From W11650 sp963545585 (lineage in GTDB: Bacteria > Bacillota > Clostridia > Lachnospirales > Vallitaleaceae), in contig CAUUKX010000011.1 in NCBI GenBank assembly GCA_963545585.1, positions 1 through 33,513 on the forward strand: 33,513 nt of DNA, written 5' to 3'. The stretch's first letter is position 1, and every line of letters starts with the position of its first letter. The position numbers and the translations under genes were made by a program. The notes under the pieces were generated by a model, which was not told the origin of the DNA, ran no database searches, and was given only the letters and a program-made list of their open reading frames with translations. Shown piece after piece: positions 8,542-16,081 of the stretch.

Positions 8542-9144
8542 ATGGATTTAACGGAGAATGAAATGCAAATGGAACAAATAGGCGCAGTTATCGAAGCGCT
8601 GCTTTTTTCAATGGGGGAAGCAGTTACGCTGGAAAAGCTGGCCGAGGTGATTGCGGTCGATAAGGCGACAACGCAGAAGATTATAGAGCAGCTGGAGCAA
8701 AAATATGCCGCCCCGGGCAGCGGGATTCATCTGATTTCACTGGATGGGGCGTATCAGCTTTGCACCAAGCCGGAATATTATGAATATATCAGAAAAGCGG
8801 CCAATAAGCCGAAAAACTACGAGCTGACCGATGTTTTGATTGAAACCCTGTCTATTATTGCCTATAAACAGCCGATTACCAAAACTCATATTGAGGCAAT
8901 TCGCGGCGTCAAGTCCGATCATGCCGTCAATAAGCTGATTGAGTATGGTCTGGCCGAGGAGAAAGGGCGACTGGACGGGCCGGGCAAACCGATTGTTTTC
9001 GGCACGACGGAGGCTTTTTTGCGTTATTTTGGTCTGAGCAGTCCGGATGAACTGCCGGTTTTGGAAGATACCGTCCTGAACCAAATCCGCCGGGAAACCG
9101 AAAACGAACTGCAAATGAAGTTAGAGGACTTAGAAGAAGATTAG
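8542..9144 (+). CDS. scpB: Segregation and condensation protein B
   Basis: The 200-residue product is ScpB, the winged-helix partner that dimerises on the ScpA kleisin in the SMC complex. The N-terminal winged helix begins with GAVIEALLFSMGEAVTLEKLAEVI. The second domain contains ETLSIIAYKQPITKTHIEAIRGV, the family signature. It ends with GRPIVFGTT-like sequence, here GPGKPIVFGTTEAFLRYFGL, typical of ScpB. The acidic tail rich in Glu and Asp is common in this family. An AAGGA ribosome binding site lies just before ATG 8542. The order scpA, scpB, rluB is widely conserved in Firmicutes. Confidence 0.96.
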   Translation: MDLTENEMQMEQIGAVIEALLFSMGEAVTLEKLAEVIAVDKATTQKIIEQLEQKYAAPGSGIHLISLDGAYQLCTKPEYYEYIRKAANKPKNYELTDVLIETLSIIAYKQPITKTHIEAIRGVKSDHAVNKLIEYGLAEEKGRLDGPGKPIVFGTTEAFLRYFGLSSPDELPVLEDTVLNQIRRETENELQMKLEDLEED

Positions 9145-9203
9145 GCTGGTGAAGTTATACTGTGGAAAATGGGCTGCGGCAAGGCGGCGGAATGGAGATA
9201 GGA

Positions 9204-9929
9204 ATGATACGTTTGCAGAAATATTTGGCGGATGCCGGAATTGCGTCCAGACGCAAGGCCGAGGAGCTGATTGCCGCCGGTAAAGTAACCGTCAACGGCG
9301 AGCCGGTTACGGAGCTGGGGGTGAAGATTGACCCGGACAAAGATAAGGTCAAGTATCAGGGGAAGCTGGTTTTGGCCGATCAGCGGCAGGTGGTCTATGT
9401 TTTTAATAAACCGCTGGGTGTACTTTCGGCGGCTTCGGACGATCGGGGGCGCAAGGTGATTCCGGATTATTTTCCGGTGGGGCATCGGCTTTTTCCGGTC
9501 GGGCGGCTGGATATCAATACCGAGGGTTTGATTTTGGTCACCAATGACGGCGATTTGACCTATCGGCTGACTCACCCGAAGTACGAGATTGATAAGATTT
9601 ATGAGGTTTTAACCGACGGTGCGTTAAGCTACGACAAGAAAAATGAATTGGAGAGAGGCTGTGATATCGGGCCGTACACCATCAGCGGCAGCCGGATTCG
9701 GATGATTCGCCGGGATAAAGAGGGTTATCGCTATCTGGTAACGATTCATGAGGGCAAGAACCATCAGGTCAGGAATATGTTTGAATACGCGGGGCTTAGA
9801 GTTAAGAACCTGAAAAGAACCGCTATCGGTGAAATCCGGTTGGGCGATTTAAGGCCCGGCAAATACCGGAGTTTATCAAAGCAGGAAGCGGCGTATTTAA
9901 AAAATCTGGAAAGGCGAAATGGCAAGTAG
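9204..9929 (+). CDS. rluB: Pseudouridine synthase, RluB/RsuA family
   Basis: The 241-residue product modifies uridine to pseudouridine in rRNA, probably in the 23S peptidyl transferase region as for RluB. An S4 RNA-binding domain occupies roughly residues 2-48 (RLQKYLADAGIASRRKAEEL). The catalytic motif GRLDINTEGLILVTNDG contains the nucleophile Asp103. The C-terminal EGKNHQVRNMFEYAG is typical of the RsuA/RluB/E/F branch. I chose ATG 9204 because GGAG (9194-9197) is six bases upstream and the protein then starts at the conserved S4 domain. Longer starts at GTG 9162 and ATG 9192 add a poorly conserved tail. RluB is the usual member next to scpAB, but RsuA-type specificity is not excluded. Confidence 0.9.
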   Translation: MIRLQKYLADAGIASRRKAEELIAAGKVTVNGEPVTELGVKIDPDKDKVKYQGKLVLADQRQVVYVFNKPLGVLSAASDDRGRKVIPDYFPVGHRLFPVGRLDINTEGLILVTNDGDLTYRLTHPKYEIDKIYEVLTDGALSYDKKNELERGCDIGPYTISGSRIRMIRRDKEGYRYLVTIHEGKNHQVRNMFEYAGLRVKNLKRTAIGEIRLGDLRPGKYRSLSKQEAAYLKNLERRNGK

Positions 9930-10003
9930 ACGGTTGGGATGTGGTGGCAGAGACGTTTTTGGCTAAATGGAAAAAGGCAAGTCGAAAAAGTTAAGGCAAT
10001 GGC

Positions 10004-10032
10004 TTTACGATGAGCTTATAATGTGATATAGT
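10004..10032 (+). promoter_or_regulatory. Probable promoter of glycyl-tRNA synthetase gene
   Basis: TTTACG (10004-10009) and TATAGT (10027-10032) are separated by 17 bases. An overlapping TATAAT at 10017-10022 could be an alternative -10 box but has no good -35. I looked for a T-box leader between here and the start codon and found no GGGTGGNACCGCG motif; the leader is too short. Confidence 0.55.
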
Positions 10033-10077
10033 AGGAAAGGTTGAAAATTTTGCTAAAAATGCAATAAGGAGAATATC

Positions 10078-11466
10078 ATGGAAAAGTCAATGGAGAAAAT
10101 AGCAGCTTTAGCTAAGGCCAGAGGATTTATTTTTCCCGGTTCGGAAATTTACGGGGGATTGGCCAATACTTGGGACTATGGGCCTTTGGGTGTGGAGCTG
10201 AAAAATAATGTCAAAAAGGCCTGGTGGCAGAAGTTCATTAAAGAAAGTCCGTACAATGTGGGCGTGGACTGTGCTATTTTAATGAATCCTCAGACTTGGG
10301 TGGCATCGGGGCATGTCGGCGGCTTCAGTGACCCGCTGATGGACTGTAAGGAATGTAAGGAAAGATTTCGGGCCGATCAGCTGATTGAAGAATATAATAA
10401 GCAAAAGAACTTAACGGTTGAAAAGCCGATTGATGCCTGGTCGAATGAGGAAATGAAGCAGTATGTCGATGCGCATAACATTCCCTGCCCGACCTGCGGC
10501 AAGCATAACTTTACCGATATCCGCCAGTTTAACCTGATGTTTAGAACGTTTCAGGGCGTAACCGAGGACAGCAAAAATACCCTGTATCTCAGACCGGAAA
10601 CAGCGCAGGGCATTTTTGTCAATTTTAAAAATGTGCAGAGAACTTCGCGCAAAAAGATTCCGTTTGGCATCGGCCAGATCGGAAAATCGTTCCGCAACGA
10701 GATTACGCCGGGTAATTTCACTTTCCGGACCAGAGAGTTTGAACAAATGGAACTCGAGTTTTTCTGTGAGCCGAATACCGATTTGGAATGGTTTGCTTAC
10801 TGGAAAGAGTTTTGCATTAAATGGCTGAATGACTTAGGGATCAAGGGCGAAGTTATGCGGGTACGCGATCATGAGCCGGAAGAATTGTCCCATTACAGCA
10901 AGGCAACCAGCGATATTGAATATTTATTCCCGTTCGGCTGGGGTGAGTTATGGGGAATTGCCGATCGGACGGATTTTGACTTGATGCAGCATCAGAATCA
11001 CTCCGGTCAGGATATGTCTTACTTTGATGAAGAAAAGAAGGAAAAATATGTGCCTTACTGCGTCGAGCCGTCGCTGGGCGCGGATCGGGTGACTTTGGCT
11101 TTCCTGTGTGAGGCCTATGACGAGGAAGAACTGAAGGACGGAGAAACCAGAACCGTGCTCCGCTTCCATCCGGTGCTGGCGCCGATTCAAATTGCCGTGT
11201 TGCCCTTAGTCAAAAAATTGAGCGAACCGGCGCACGAGTTGTTTATGCAGCTGGGCAAACACTATAATGTTGATTTTGATGAAAGAGGAACGGTCGGCAA
11301 ACGCTATCGTCGTTATGATGAAATCGGCACCCCCTATTGCGTAACCTTTGATTTTGATTCATTGGAAGATCAAATGGTGACGGTTCGCGACCGCGACACA
11401 ATGGAGCAGGAGCGGGTTAAAATCAGCGAATTGGAGCACTATTTTGCCCGGAAGATTTGTTTTTAA
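10078..11466 (+). CDS. glyS: Glycyl-tRNA synthetase, single-chain type
   Basis: The 462-residue product charges tRNA-Gly with glycine. It is the homodimeric alpha-2 type (also called glyQS), not the two-gene alpha/beta form. The class II motifs are visible: the N-terminal RGFIFPGSEIYGGLANTWDYGPLG, motif 2 with QIGKSFRNEITPGNFTFRTREFEQMELEFF, and motif 3 with GADRVTLAFL. The C-terminal anticodon-binding domain begins near APIQIAVLPLVKK. A CKEC...CPTC pattern around residues 106-140 could bind zinc. AAGGAG precedes ATG 10078. No T-box is seen upstream. Two small membrane protein genes follow closely and may be cotranscribed. Confidence 0.96.
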   Translation: MEKSMEKIAALAKARGFIFPGSEIYGGLANTWDYGPLGVELKNNVKKAWWQKFIKESPYNVGVDCAILMNPQTWVASGHVGGFSDPLMDCKECKERFRADQLIEEYNKQKNLTVEKPIDAWSNEEMKQYVDAHNIPCPTCGKHNFTDIRQFNLMFRTFQGVTEDSKNTLYLRPETAQGIFVNFKNVQRTSRKKIPFGIGQIGKSFRNEITPGNFTFRTREFEQMELEFFCEPNTDLEWFAYWKEFCIKWLNDLGIKGEVMRVRDHEPEELSHYSKATSDIEYLFPFGWGELWGIADRTDFDLMQHQNHSGQDMSYFDEEKKEKYVPYCVEPSLGADRVTLAFLCEAYDEEELKDGETRTVLRFHPVLAPIQIAVLPLVKKLSEPAHELFMQLGKHYNVDFDERGTVGKRYRRYDEIGTPYCVTFDFDSLEDQMVTVRDRDTMEQERVKISELEHYFARKICF

Positions 11467-11486
11467 TAAAGAAATAGGAGAAAAAA

Positions 11487-11936
11487 ATGCAAAAAGTCTA
11501 TAAAAGCAGAATATATCGTATTCTGGTAAACTTAGTATTTGGGATAGCAGCAGCGGGCGTAGTTTACTTAGTTGCTGGTATCTGGCTGGAACCTTTTTTG
11601 CGCGCCGCTGTCGGCATCGGGATTTTGTTGCTGTATCTGTGGCTGGTGATTTTGGATAATCTGATTACGATTACGGTCGACGGCCAATATATGACGGTCA
11701 AAAAGGGGCGCAAGCTCAAACGTTTTGAGATTGCCCGATCCTCTTTTTATGCCAAAATGGTGTCCTCCAGCGGCGACACGTCCTGTACGCTGCAAATCAC
11801 CGATGAAAACGGCAAGGTGGAGCATGTTGACTGTGAACTGATCGGCGTCGGGCAATTCAGAAAACTGTTGGAAGATATTGGTGTAACCGGGGGAGATGCG
11901 CCGGTGCAGAAACTGCAAACCAAGAAAGGGGAATAA
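11487..11936 (+). CDS. Small membrane protein, unknown function
   Basis: I do not recognise a family. The 149-residue product has two predicted membrane helices at about residues 12-33 and 38-57. A short loop and a soluble, beta-rich domain follow, starting at DNLITITVDGQYMTVKKGRKLKRFEI, which has the look of a PH-like or bPH2 domain. The topology suggests an N-terminal membrane anchor with a soluble C-terminal half. An AGGAG site is well placed before ATG 11487, 20 bases after glyS. The next gene, another small membrane protein, starts four bases after its stop, so the two may act together. Function is unknown. Confidence 0.7.
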   Translation: MQKVYKSRIYRILVNLVFGIAAAGVVYLVAGIWLEPFLRAAVGIGILLLYLWLVILDNLITITVDGQYMTVKKGRKLKRFEIARSSFYAKMVSSSGDTSCTLQITDENGKVEHVDCELIGVGQFRKLLEDIGVTGGDAPVQKLQTKKGE

Positions 11937-11940
11937 ATAA

Positions 11941-12387
11941 ATGGAATTTTGGAACAATTTGGATGGCTCAACCAGAAATTATATTATGATGATCGCCGGT
12001 TTTATGGTGGTCTATCTGGTGGGAATGTTCATCTATATGAAAAGCAGAAAGAATGCGGTAAATAAATGGCTGGCGGAGAATCCGACCGCAGTTAAAGTCT
12101 ATTTGGATACTAAATCGGGGCTGATTCGTTCCAATGCTTTAAGGATTGTTTCGGTTGACCTGGATCGGCCGGTGATTTTTGCTGAGGGAATGAAACAGGG
12201 CTTTTATTTGCTGCCGGGCAAACATGTGGTCGAATCGACCTTCAGTACGACCCGGCCGGGCCTGCTGCATAGGACGGTGACAACCCAATACGGCCCGACC
12301 AAGCAGGAACTGGAAGTGGAAGCCGGTAAGACCTATGATTACAGCTTTGATTTAAAGGCGGAACAATACGAGTTTTCGGAGATCTAA
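11941..12387 (+). CDS. Small membrane-anchored protein, unknown function
   Basis: I do not recognise a family. The 148-residue product has one N-terminal membrane helix at about residues 14-33. A basic stretch (KSRKNAVNKW) comes next, then a beta-rich domain of about 100 residues containing MKQGFYLLPGKHVVESTFSTT and VEAGKTYDYSFDL. These resemble the turn patterns of small Ig-like or PEGA-like beta domains, but this is only an impression. The positive residues after the helix suggest the domain is cytoplasmic. It starts four bases after its upstream neighbour, with GGGGA further upstream as a ribosome binding site. Confidence 0.7.
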   Translation: MEFWNNLDGSTRNYIMMIAGFMVVYLVGMFIYMKSRKNAVNKWLAENPTAVKVYLDTKSGLIRSNALRIVSVDLDRPVIFAEGMKQGFYLLPGKHVVESTFSTTRPGLLHRTVTTQYGPTKQELEVEAGKTYDYSFDLKAEQYEFSEI

Positions 12388-12429
12388 GGCTGTTTTGCAG
12401 GAGCTTTTGCCGGAAAACGGAGTATATTG

Positions 12430-12532
12430 CTCAACTTTCCTCTAATTAAAGGGCCGCATATTTCTACCCTGATTGAAAGCTTTGCTTTCTGTCGGGCAGT
12501 CTGTCTAAAAAGACGGTTTTGAGAGAGTTGAG
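12430..12532 (+). ncRNA. Candidate structured RNA element, unknown class
   Basis: CTCAACT (12430-12436) pairs with AGTTGAG (12526-12532) to close a stretch of about 100 bases. Inside is a strong hairpin at 12468-12494: CCC and GAAAGC pair with GCTTTC and GGG around a TTT loop, with small bulges. A mini hairpin GTCT-AAAA-AGAC lies at 12503-12514. A terminator-like hairpin follows at 12558-12595, before the NimA-like gene. This layout is compatible with a cis-regulatory leader or an expressed small RNA. No known riboswitch consensus was recognised. It may instead be a long 3' tail of the upstream operon. Confidence 0.35.
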
Positions 12533-12557
12533 TTAAGTATATTAAGAAAAAAATATA

Positions 12558-12595
12558 GGCGTATTTTCCGGGAAACGATGAAAATGCGCCTTTTT
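12558..12595 (+). terminator. Rho-independent terminator
   Basis: GGCGTATTTTC (12558-12568) pairs with GAAAATGCGCC (12580-12590) over 11 positions, one of them a G-T pair, and is followed directly by five T. It could end the glycyl-tRNA synthetase operon about 200 bases after the last stop codon, or act as an attenuator for the NimA-like gene. Confidence 0.8.
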
Positions 12596-12681
12596 ATCTG
12601 CTGTTTGAAATTGTTTTCGGTAGCCGGAGGCAAATGATTTATACCTATATTAAGGAGAAAAAAAGGATTAAGGAGCAGTGA

Positions 12682-13167
12682 ATGAGAAGAAAAGACCGGG
12701 AAGTAACGGAACGGGCGGAGATTTTACGAATTGTTGATCAGGCAAAGATTTTGCATTTAGGGCTGTTTGACGGGGAGTATCCCTATGTGGTGCCGCTGCA
12801 TTACGGCTATCGCTATGATGAAAAAGAGGATTCCCTTGTTTTTATCATGCACGCAGCCAAAGAGGGACATAAGCTTGACCTGATTCGGCGCAATCCGAAA
12901 GTGTGCATTGAACTGGAATGTGGTGTTGAGCCGGTGTCCGGCGGCGAGATCGCTTGTCGCTACGGTGCGGTATATGCGTCTGTTATGGGCCGGGGATGGG
13001 CGGAAATTGTAGAGGACAGTGCCGAAAAAAGAGAGGGCTTAAAGCTCCTGATGCAAGTACAAACAGGCCGGGAGTTTGCGATTGATGAAAAAATGGCGGC
13101 CACGGTGGCGGTGATTAAGGTGACAGTACCGGAGTTTACCGCCAAGGCAAGAACGATGCCGGTTTAA
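12682..13167 (+). CDS. Pyridoxamine 5'-phosphate oxidase family protein, NimA-like
   Basis: The 161-residue product is a split-barrel flavin-binding protein of the COG3467 group, which includes NimA-type nitroimidazole reductases. Motifs seen are LHLGLFDGEYPYVVPLHYGY near the N-terminus, FIMHAAKEGHKLDLIRRNPKVCIELE in the middle, and YASVMGRGWAEIVED. These correspond to the FMN-contacting strands of the family. Most chromosomal relatives are uncharacterised, so drug resistance should not be assumed. AAGGAGCAG lies eight or so bases before ATG 12682. It stands alone between the terminator at 12558-12595 and the inositol monophosphatase gene. Confidence 0.88.
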   Translation: MRRKDREVTERAEILRIVDQAKILHLGLFDGEYPYVVPLHYGYRYDEKEDSLVFIMHAAKEGHKLDLIRRNPKVCIELECGVEPVSGGEIACRYGAVYASVMGRGWAEIVEDSAEKREGLKLLMQVQTGREFAIDEKMAATVAVIKVTVPEFTAKARTMPV

Positions 13168-13394
13168 AGCTGATATCAGTGGGCTGGCCGGTTTGGGCTG
13201 GAATGGGATTGGTTAAACGGCCGCTACCCGCTGTGCTACCATTTGTATGGCGCGGTACGGAGATTGCAGCGCAAAGAAATAGGCCCTAAGGTTGTTGTTT
13301 GAGGGTATATGGATTTTGAAGCATGGCGGGAGAAATTGACCGGAGATATGACAGAAAAGACGGATTAAGGCGAACAGCCGGAAAAGGAGAGAAT

Positions 13395-14177
13395 ATGGAT
13401 TTATTAGGGACACATTTATGGATGACGGAATTGATTTATAAGGCGGGTGAGCGGATTCGGCGGGCGATGAAGCAGGAGCTTGCAATTGAAGAAAAATCAG
13501 GCTTTCGCGATTTGGTGACCAATGTTGACCGGGAAACCGAAGATTTTTTCCGGCAGGCGATTCAGGCTAAATATCCGGCCCACCGGATTATGGGCGAGGA
13601 AAGAACAGAAGGCCGCTTTACCTCGCTGGAAGGTTTGGTTTGGATTATTGACCCGATTGACGGGACGATGAACTTTATCCGGCAGGGGGATAACTTCGGC
13701 ATTTTGATTTCCCTGTTTCAGGATGGGGAAGGCCTGCTCGGCTATATTTATGATGTGATGAGAGATAAGCTGTGTTTTGCTGTCAAAGGACAGGGCGCAT
13801 ACTTAAACGGCCTGCGTTTGCCGCAGGCAGAGGATAAGGGGATTGACGACAGCCTTTTAAATATTGGCGATCCGATTGCCCGTAGCAATTCGCCGCAGAC
13901 AAGGGCTTTGCTTAGCCGTTCGCTGGGCTTTCGGGCAATCGGTTCAGCGGCGCTGGCGGAGCTGTCTGTATTTGAAGGCAAAACCTGTGCTTATGTTAAT
14001 TTGGGGGTGAATCCCTGGGATATTTCGGCGTCCTTTGTAATTGGCCGGGAATTAGGTTATGTTTATATGGATGTTTTTGGCCGGGAAATTGATCTTTTGG
14101 GGGAAACCACCTTTATTGTCGGCACCAAGCGGGCGGCGGCTGAGATTCGGGAAATCTTGGCAGGGATGGAAGTGTAG
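13395..14177 (+). CDS. Inositol monophosphatase family protein
   Basis: The 260-residue product belongs to the lithium-sensitive, magnesium-dependent phosphatase family (SuhB/IMPase). The metal site is complete: GEE at residues 67-69, DPIDGT at 86-91, and WD at 208-209 in NPWDISASF. The substrate could be inositol phosphate, another sugar phosphate or a nucleotide such as PAP; the sequence does not decide. ATG 13395 has AAAGGAGAG directly upstream and gives a product of standard length. An in-frame ATG 24 codons further upstream lacks a binding site. A 19-codon open frame at 13309-13368 overlaps this upstream region but is probably incidental. Confidence 0.9.
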   Translation: MDLLGTHLWMTELIYKAGERIRRAMKQELAIEEKSGFRDLVTNVDRETEDFFRQAIQAKYPAHRIMGEERTEGRFTSLEGLVWIIDPIDGTMNFIRQGDNFGILISLFQDGEGLLGYIYDVMRDKLCFAVKGQGAYLNGLRLPQAEDKGIDDSLLNIGDPIARSNSPQTRALLSRSLGFRAIGSAALAELSVFEGKTCAYVNLGVNPWDISASFVIGRELGYVYMDVFGREIDLLGETTFIVGTKRAAAEIREILAGMEV

Positions 14178-14258
14178 CTTAAAAAATACCGATTATCAAT
14201 TTCTTGATTTTGCCGAGGTAAGCGGGCTTTGCTTGCTATCCGACAAGGGGAACAAGTA

Positions 14259-14305
14259 TTTAACGTTAGCGTTTTTGACAAAAAAACAAAAACGCTAACG
14301 TTAAA
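14259..14305. repeat. Perfect 19-bp inverted repeat
   Basis: The arm TTTAACGTTAGCGTTTTTG (14259-14277) is exactly repeated in reverse complement at 14287-14305, around a nine-base A-rich loop. Each arm itself contains AACG-TTAG-CGTT or its complement, so it has nested symmetry. It lies between the inositol monophosphatase gene and the AT-rich ATPase gene. It could be a bidirectional terminator or an operator. No long T-run directly follows either arm. Confidence 0.9.
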
Positions 14306-14332
14306 CTTGAATTTGCTTCTTTTTTTTGATAT

Positions 14333-14338
14333 TATAAT
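14333..14338 (+). promoter_or_regulatory. Probable -10 box of ATPase gene promoter
   Basis: A perfect TATAAT lies 26 bases before the ATPase start codon in a T-rich stretch. No good -35 hexamer is seen at 16-18 bases; TTGAAT at 14307-14312 would give a 20-base spacer. The inverted repeat at 14259-14305 ends just upstream, so it could influence this promoter. Confidence 0.4.
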
Positions 14339-14364
14339 AGAAAAATAGGGGTAGGTGAAAAAAG

Positions 14365-15594
14365 ATGAATTGGTATCCAAGAGAAAACTACTTAAAAAAA
14401 ATCCGTGATTTTTATCATGCAACAGACATAATCAAGGTAATAACCGGTGTAAGAAGATGTGGTAAGTCCTGCCTTATGGAAATTATAGCAGATGAGTTAA
14501 AGATGGGGGGGATTTTAGAAGAGAATATTATATTTTTTGATTTAGATAGCAAAGAATACAACAAGGTATTGAAAGCTGACCAGTTAGATAAGCTGATTCA
14601 AAGGATACCGAATGTTCCGGGGACGAAATACCTTTTTATAGATGAAGTGCAAAATGTAGATGGATTTGAAATGGTGCTTAATGGCTTTCGTGGAACGGGG
14701 GAATGGTCAATTTTTATTACAGGCTCCAATTCATACCTTTTGAGCGGCGAATTAATGACAAAACTTACCGGGCGGTACATAGAATTTGAAATGTTTCCGC
14801 TATCTTTTGAAGAGTATGAGGATATAAAGAAATTTTATGGCAAAGAAATTGCAGTTGACCGTCAGGAAGAATTAAATAACTATATTCTTGAAGGGGGATT
14901 TCCGAGGACGATTCTTCTTGATTCAATGGCAGCAAAGCGCAGATATGTTCAAAGTATTATAACTGAAATTTTTGAGAAGGATATACGCAGACGGCTTAAA
15001 ATTCGGAATAAAAATACTTTTGAAATGGTTCAGAAGTATATCATCAATAACTTTGGGGCAACGACAAGTCTTAAAAGTCTCAAAAGGGCTATTGAAAAAT
15101 CAGGAACTCCGATTAGTGAAGCCACTATTGCCAGATATATTAAGGCTTTGCAGGATGCAAAAATTCTTTATGAATGTCAGCGATTTGACATGAAATCAAA
15201 GAAGTCTTTAAGCGGAGAGAAGAAATATTATATAGCAGATATTAGCTTTTATTTTGCTCAGAATACGGATAACAGAATTAACTTTGGTCCGGTTTTGGAA
15301 AACATCATATATCTATATGCGAAGTCTCATGATTATTCAGTCAGTGTAGGCAGAATTGGCAAGCTTGAATGTGATTTTATACTTAGGGATAATGAAATGA
15401 ATTATTCTTATGTTCAGGTTTCTTATACGATATTATTGTCAAAAGAAACGGAGGATAGAGAATATAAACCTTTAGAGTCGATAAAGGATAATTATCCTAA
15501 GTATGTTGCAACTATGGATTCCCTGCTCCAGAAACGCGGGGGCATAGAGCATATAAATCTTGTGGATTTTATGAAAAATGGGAAAGAGTTCTAA
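14365..15594 (+). CDS. AAA ATPase with DUF4143 domain
   Basis: The 409-residue product has an AAA_14-type ATPase domain followed by a DUF4143 domain. The Walker A motif is GVRRCGKS (residues 28-35), Walker B is YLFIDEVQ (89-96), and a sensor-like ITGSNSYLLSG is near residue 120. DUF4143 occupies roughly residues 195-370, with DIRRRLKIRN and GPVLENIIYLYAKS; its nuclease-like core shows LECDFIL, but the downstream lysine expected of a PD-(D/E)XK site is not evident. Proteins of this type are common, often horizontally transferred and mostly of unknown function. Base composition is clearly more AT-rich than the flanking metabolic genes, which suggests acquisition. Confidence 0.9.
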   Translation: MNWYPRENYLKKIRDFYHATDIIKVITGVRRCGKSCLMEIIADELKMGGILEENIIFFDLDSKEYNKVLKADQLDKLIQRIPNVPGTKYLFIDEVQNVDGFEMVLNGFRGTGEWSIFITGSNSYLLSGELMTKLTGRYIEFEMFPLSFEEYEDIKKFYGKEIAVDRQEELNNYILEGGFPRTILLDSMAAKRRYVQSIITEIFEKDIRRRLKIRNKNTFEMVQKYIINNFGATTSLKSLKRAIEKSGTPISEATIARYIKALQDAKILYECQRFDMKSKKSLSGEKKYYIADISFYFAQNTDNRINFGPVLENIIYLYAKSHDYSVSVGRIGKLECDFILRDNEMNYSYVQVSYTILLSKETEDREYKPLESIKDNYPKYVATMDSLLQKRGGIEHINLVDFMKNGKEF

Positions 15595-15657
15595 GTTGAA
15601 AGAGTTGCAAGATTTTGAAAAAACAGGTGAAAGTTTAAAATTTAACACTCGGATGTC

Positions 15658-15686
15658 TTGACGGAAAGTCTGATTTATGTTATTTT
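15658..15686 (+). promoter_or_regulatory. Promoter of the rubredoxin gene
   Basis: TTGACG (15658-15663) and TATTTT (15681-15686) are 17 bases apart. The spacing and -35 match sigma-A promoters; the -10 is weaker. The rubredoxin start codon follows 63 bases later. Confidence 0.5.
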
Positions 15687-15749
15687 ACAGGAATAACGGA
15701 CAGAATCAATATACTGGTTATATATTGATAACAGGTAAGGAGGCTCAAA

Positions 15750-15912
15750 GTGAAGAAGTATATTTGTACGGTTTGCGGCTATGTGTATGATCCTGAATTA
15801 GGCGATCCGGATGGCGGTATTGCACCGGGAACGGCATGAAGATATTCCGGAGGATTGGGTTTGCCCGGAGTGCGGTGTCGGCAAAGAAGATTTTGAGTTG
15901 TACGAGGACTAA
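15750..15912 (+). pseudogene. Rubredoxin, frameshifted
   Basis: The first 29 codons, from GTG 15750 with AAGGAGG upstream, encode MKKYICTVCGYVYDPELG and the rest of the first rubredoxin half. The frame then hits TGA at 15837-15839, just after PGTA. The rest of the protein continues in another frame as EDIPEDWVCPECGVGKEDFE, ending at TAA 15910-15912. Both CxxC iron-binding pairs are therefore present, but in different frames. Family comparison expects a tryptophan or phenylalanine between PGTA and ED, which fits a two-base loss at about 15837-15839. Rubredoxin is a one-iron electron carrier of anaerobes. This may be a true pseudogene, an assembly error or recoding. A complete promoter and terminator surround it. 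Confidence 0.88.
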
Positions 15913-15924
15913 AAGTGAAGAAAG

Positions 15925-15959
15925 GGCGGCAGATGGCAAAAGGGTCAGGCCGCCTTTTT
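15925..15959 (+). terminator. Rho-independent terminator after rubredoxin
   Basis: GGCGGC (15925-15930) pairs with GCCGCC (15949-15954), with an 18-base loop that has some internal pairing, followed by five T. It sits 12 bases after the rubredoxin stop codon. Confidence 0.8.
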
Positions 15960-16081
15960 ACTCAGTCGGCCGCGCAGTCATAAGGCGAGAGAACTTTCGG
16001 CCTTGGTGTCTGGCGGCGCAATTGTATTTGTTTGCCTGAACTTGAAACAAAATGCCTGATGAGGCAGGAAAGGATAAAAAA

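Noticed and set aside
9930..10077. T-box leader for glycyl-tRNA synthetase
   Set aside because: The region is too short and lacks the T-box consensus.
12451..12500. Purine riboswitch, suggested by TTTCTACC at 12461-12468
   Set aside because: Only this junction-like string matches. There is no upstream P2 stem with the loop sequence, and the following hairpin does not fit P3 or the end of the core.
13309..13368. 19-codon ORF before the inositol monophosphatase gene
   Set aside because: The peptide has no recognisable features, and the binding site is only moderate.
14287..14305. Integron attC site
   Set aside because: The arm contains GTTAGCG-like sequence, but the core consensus GTTRRRY is not met and no integrase or cassette array is present.
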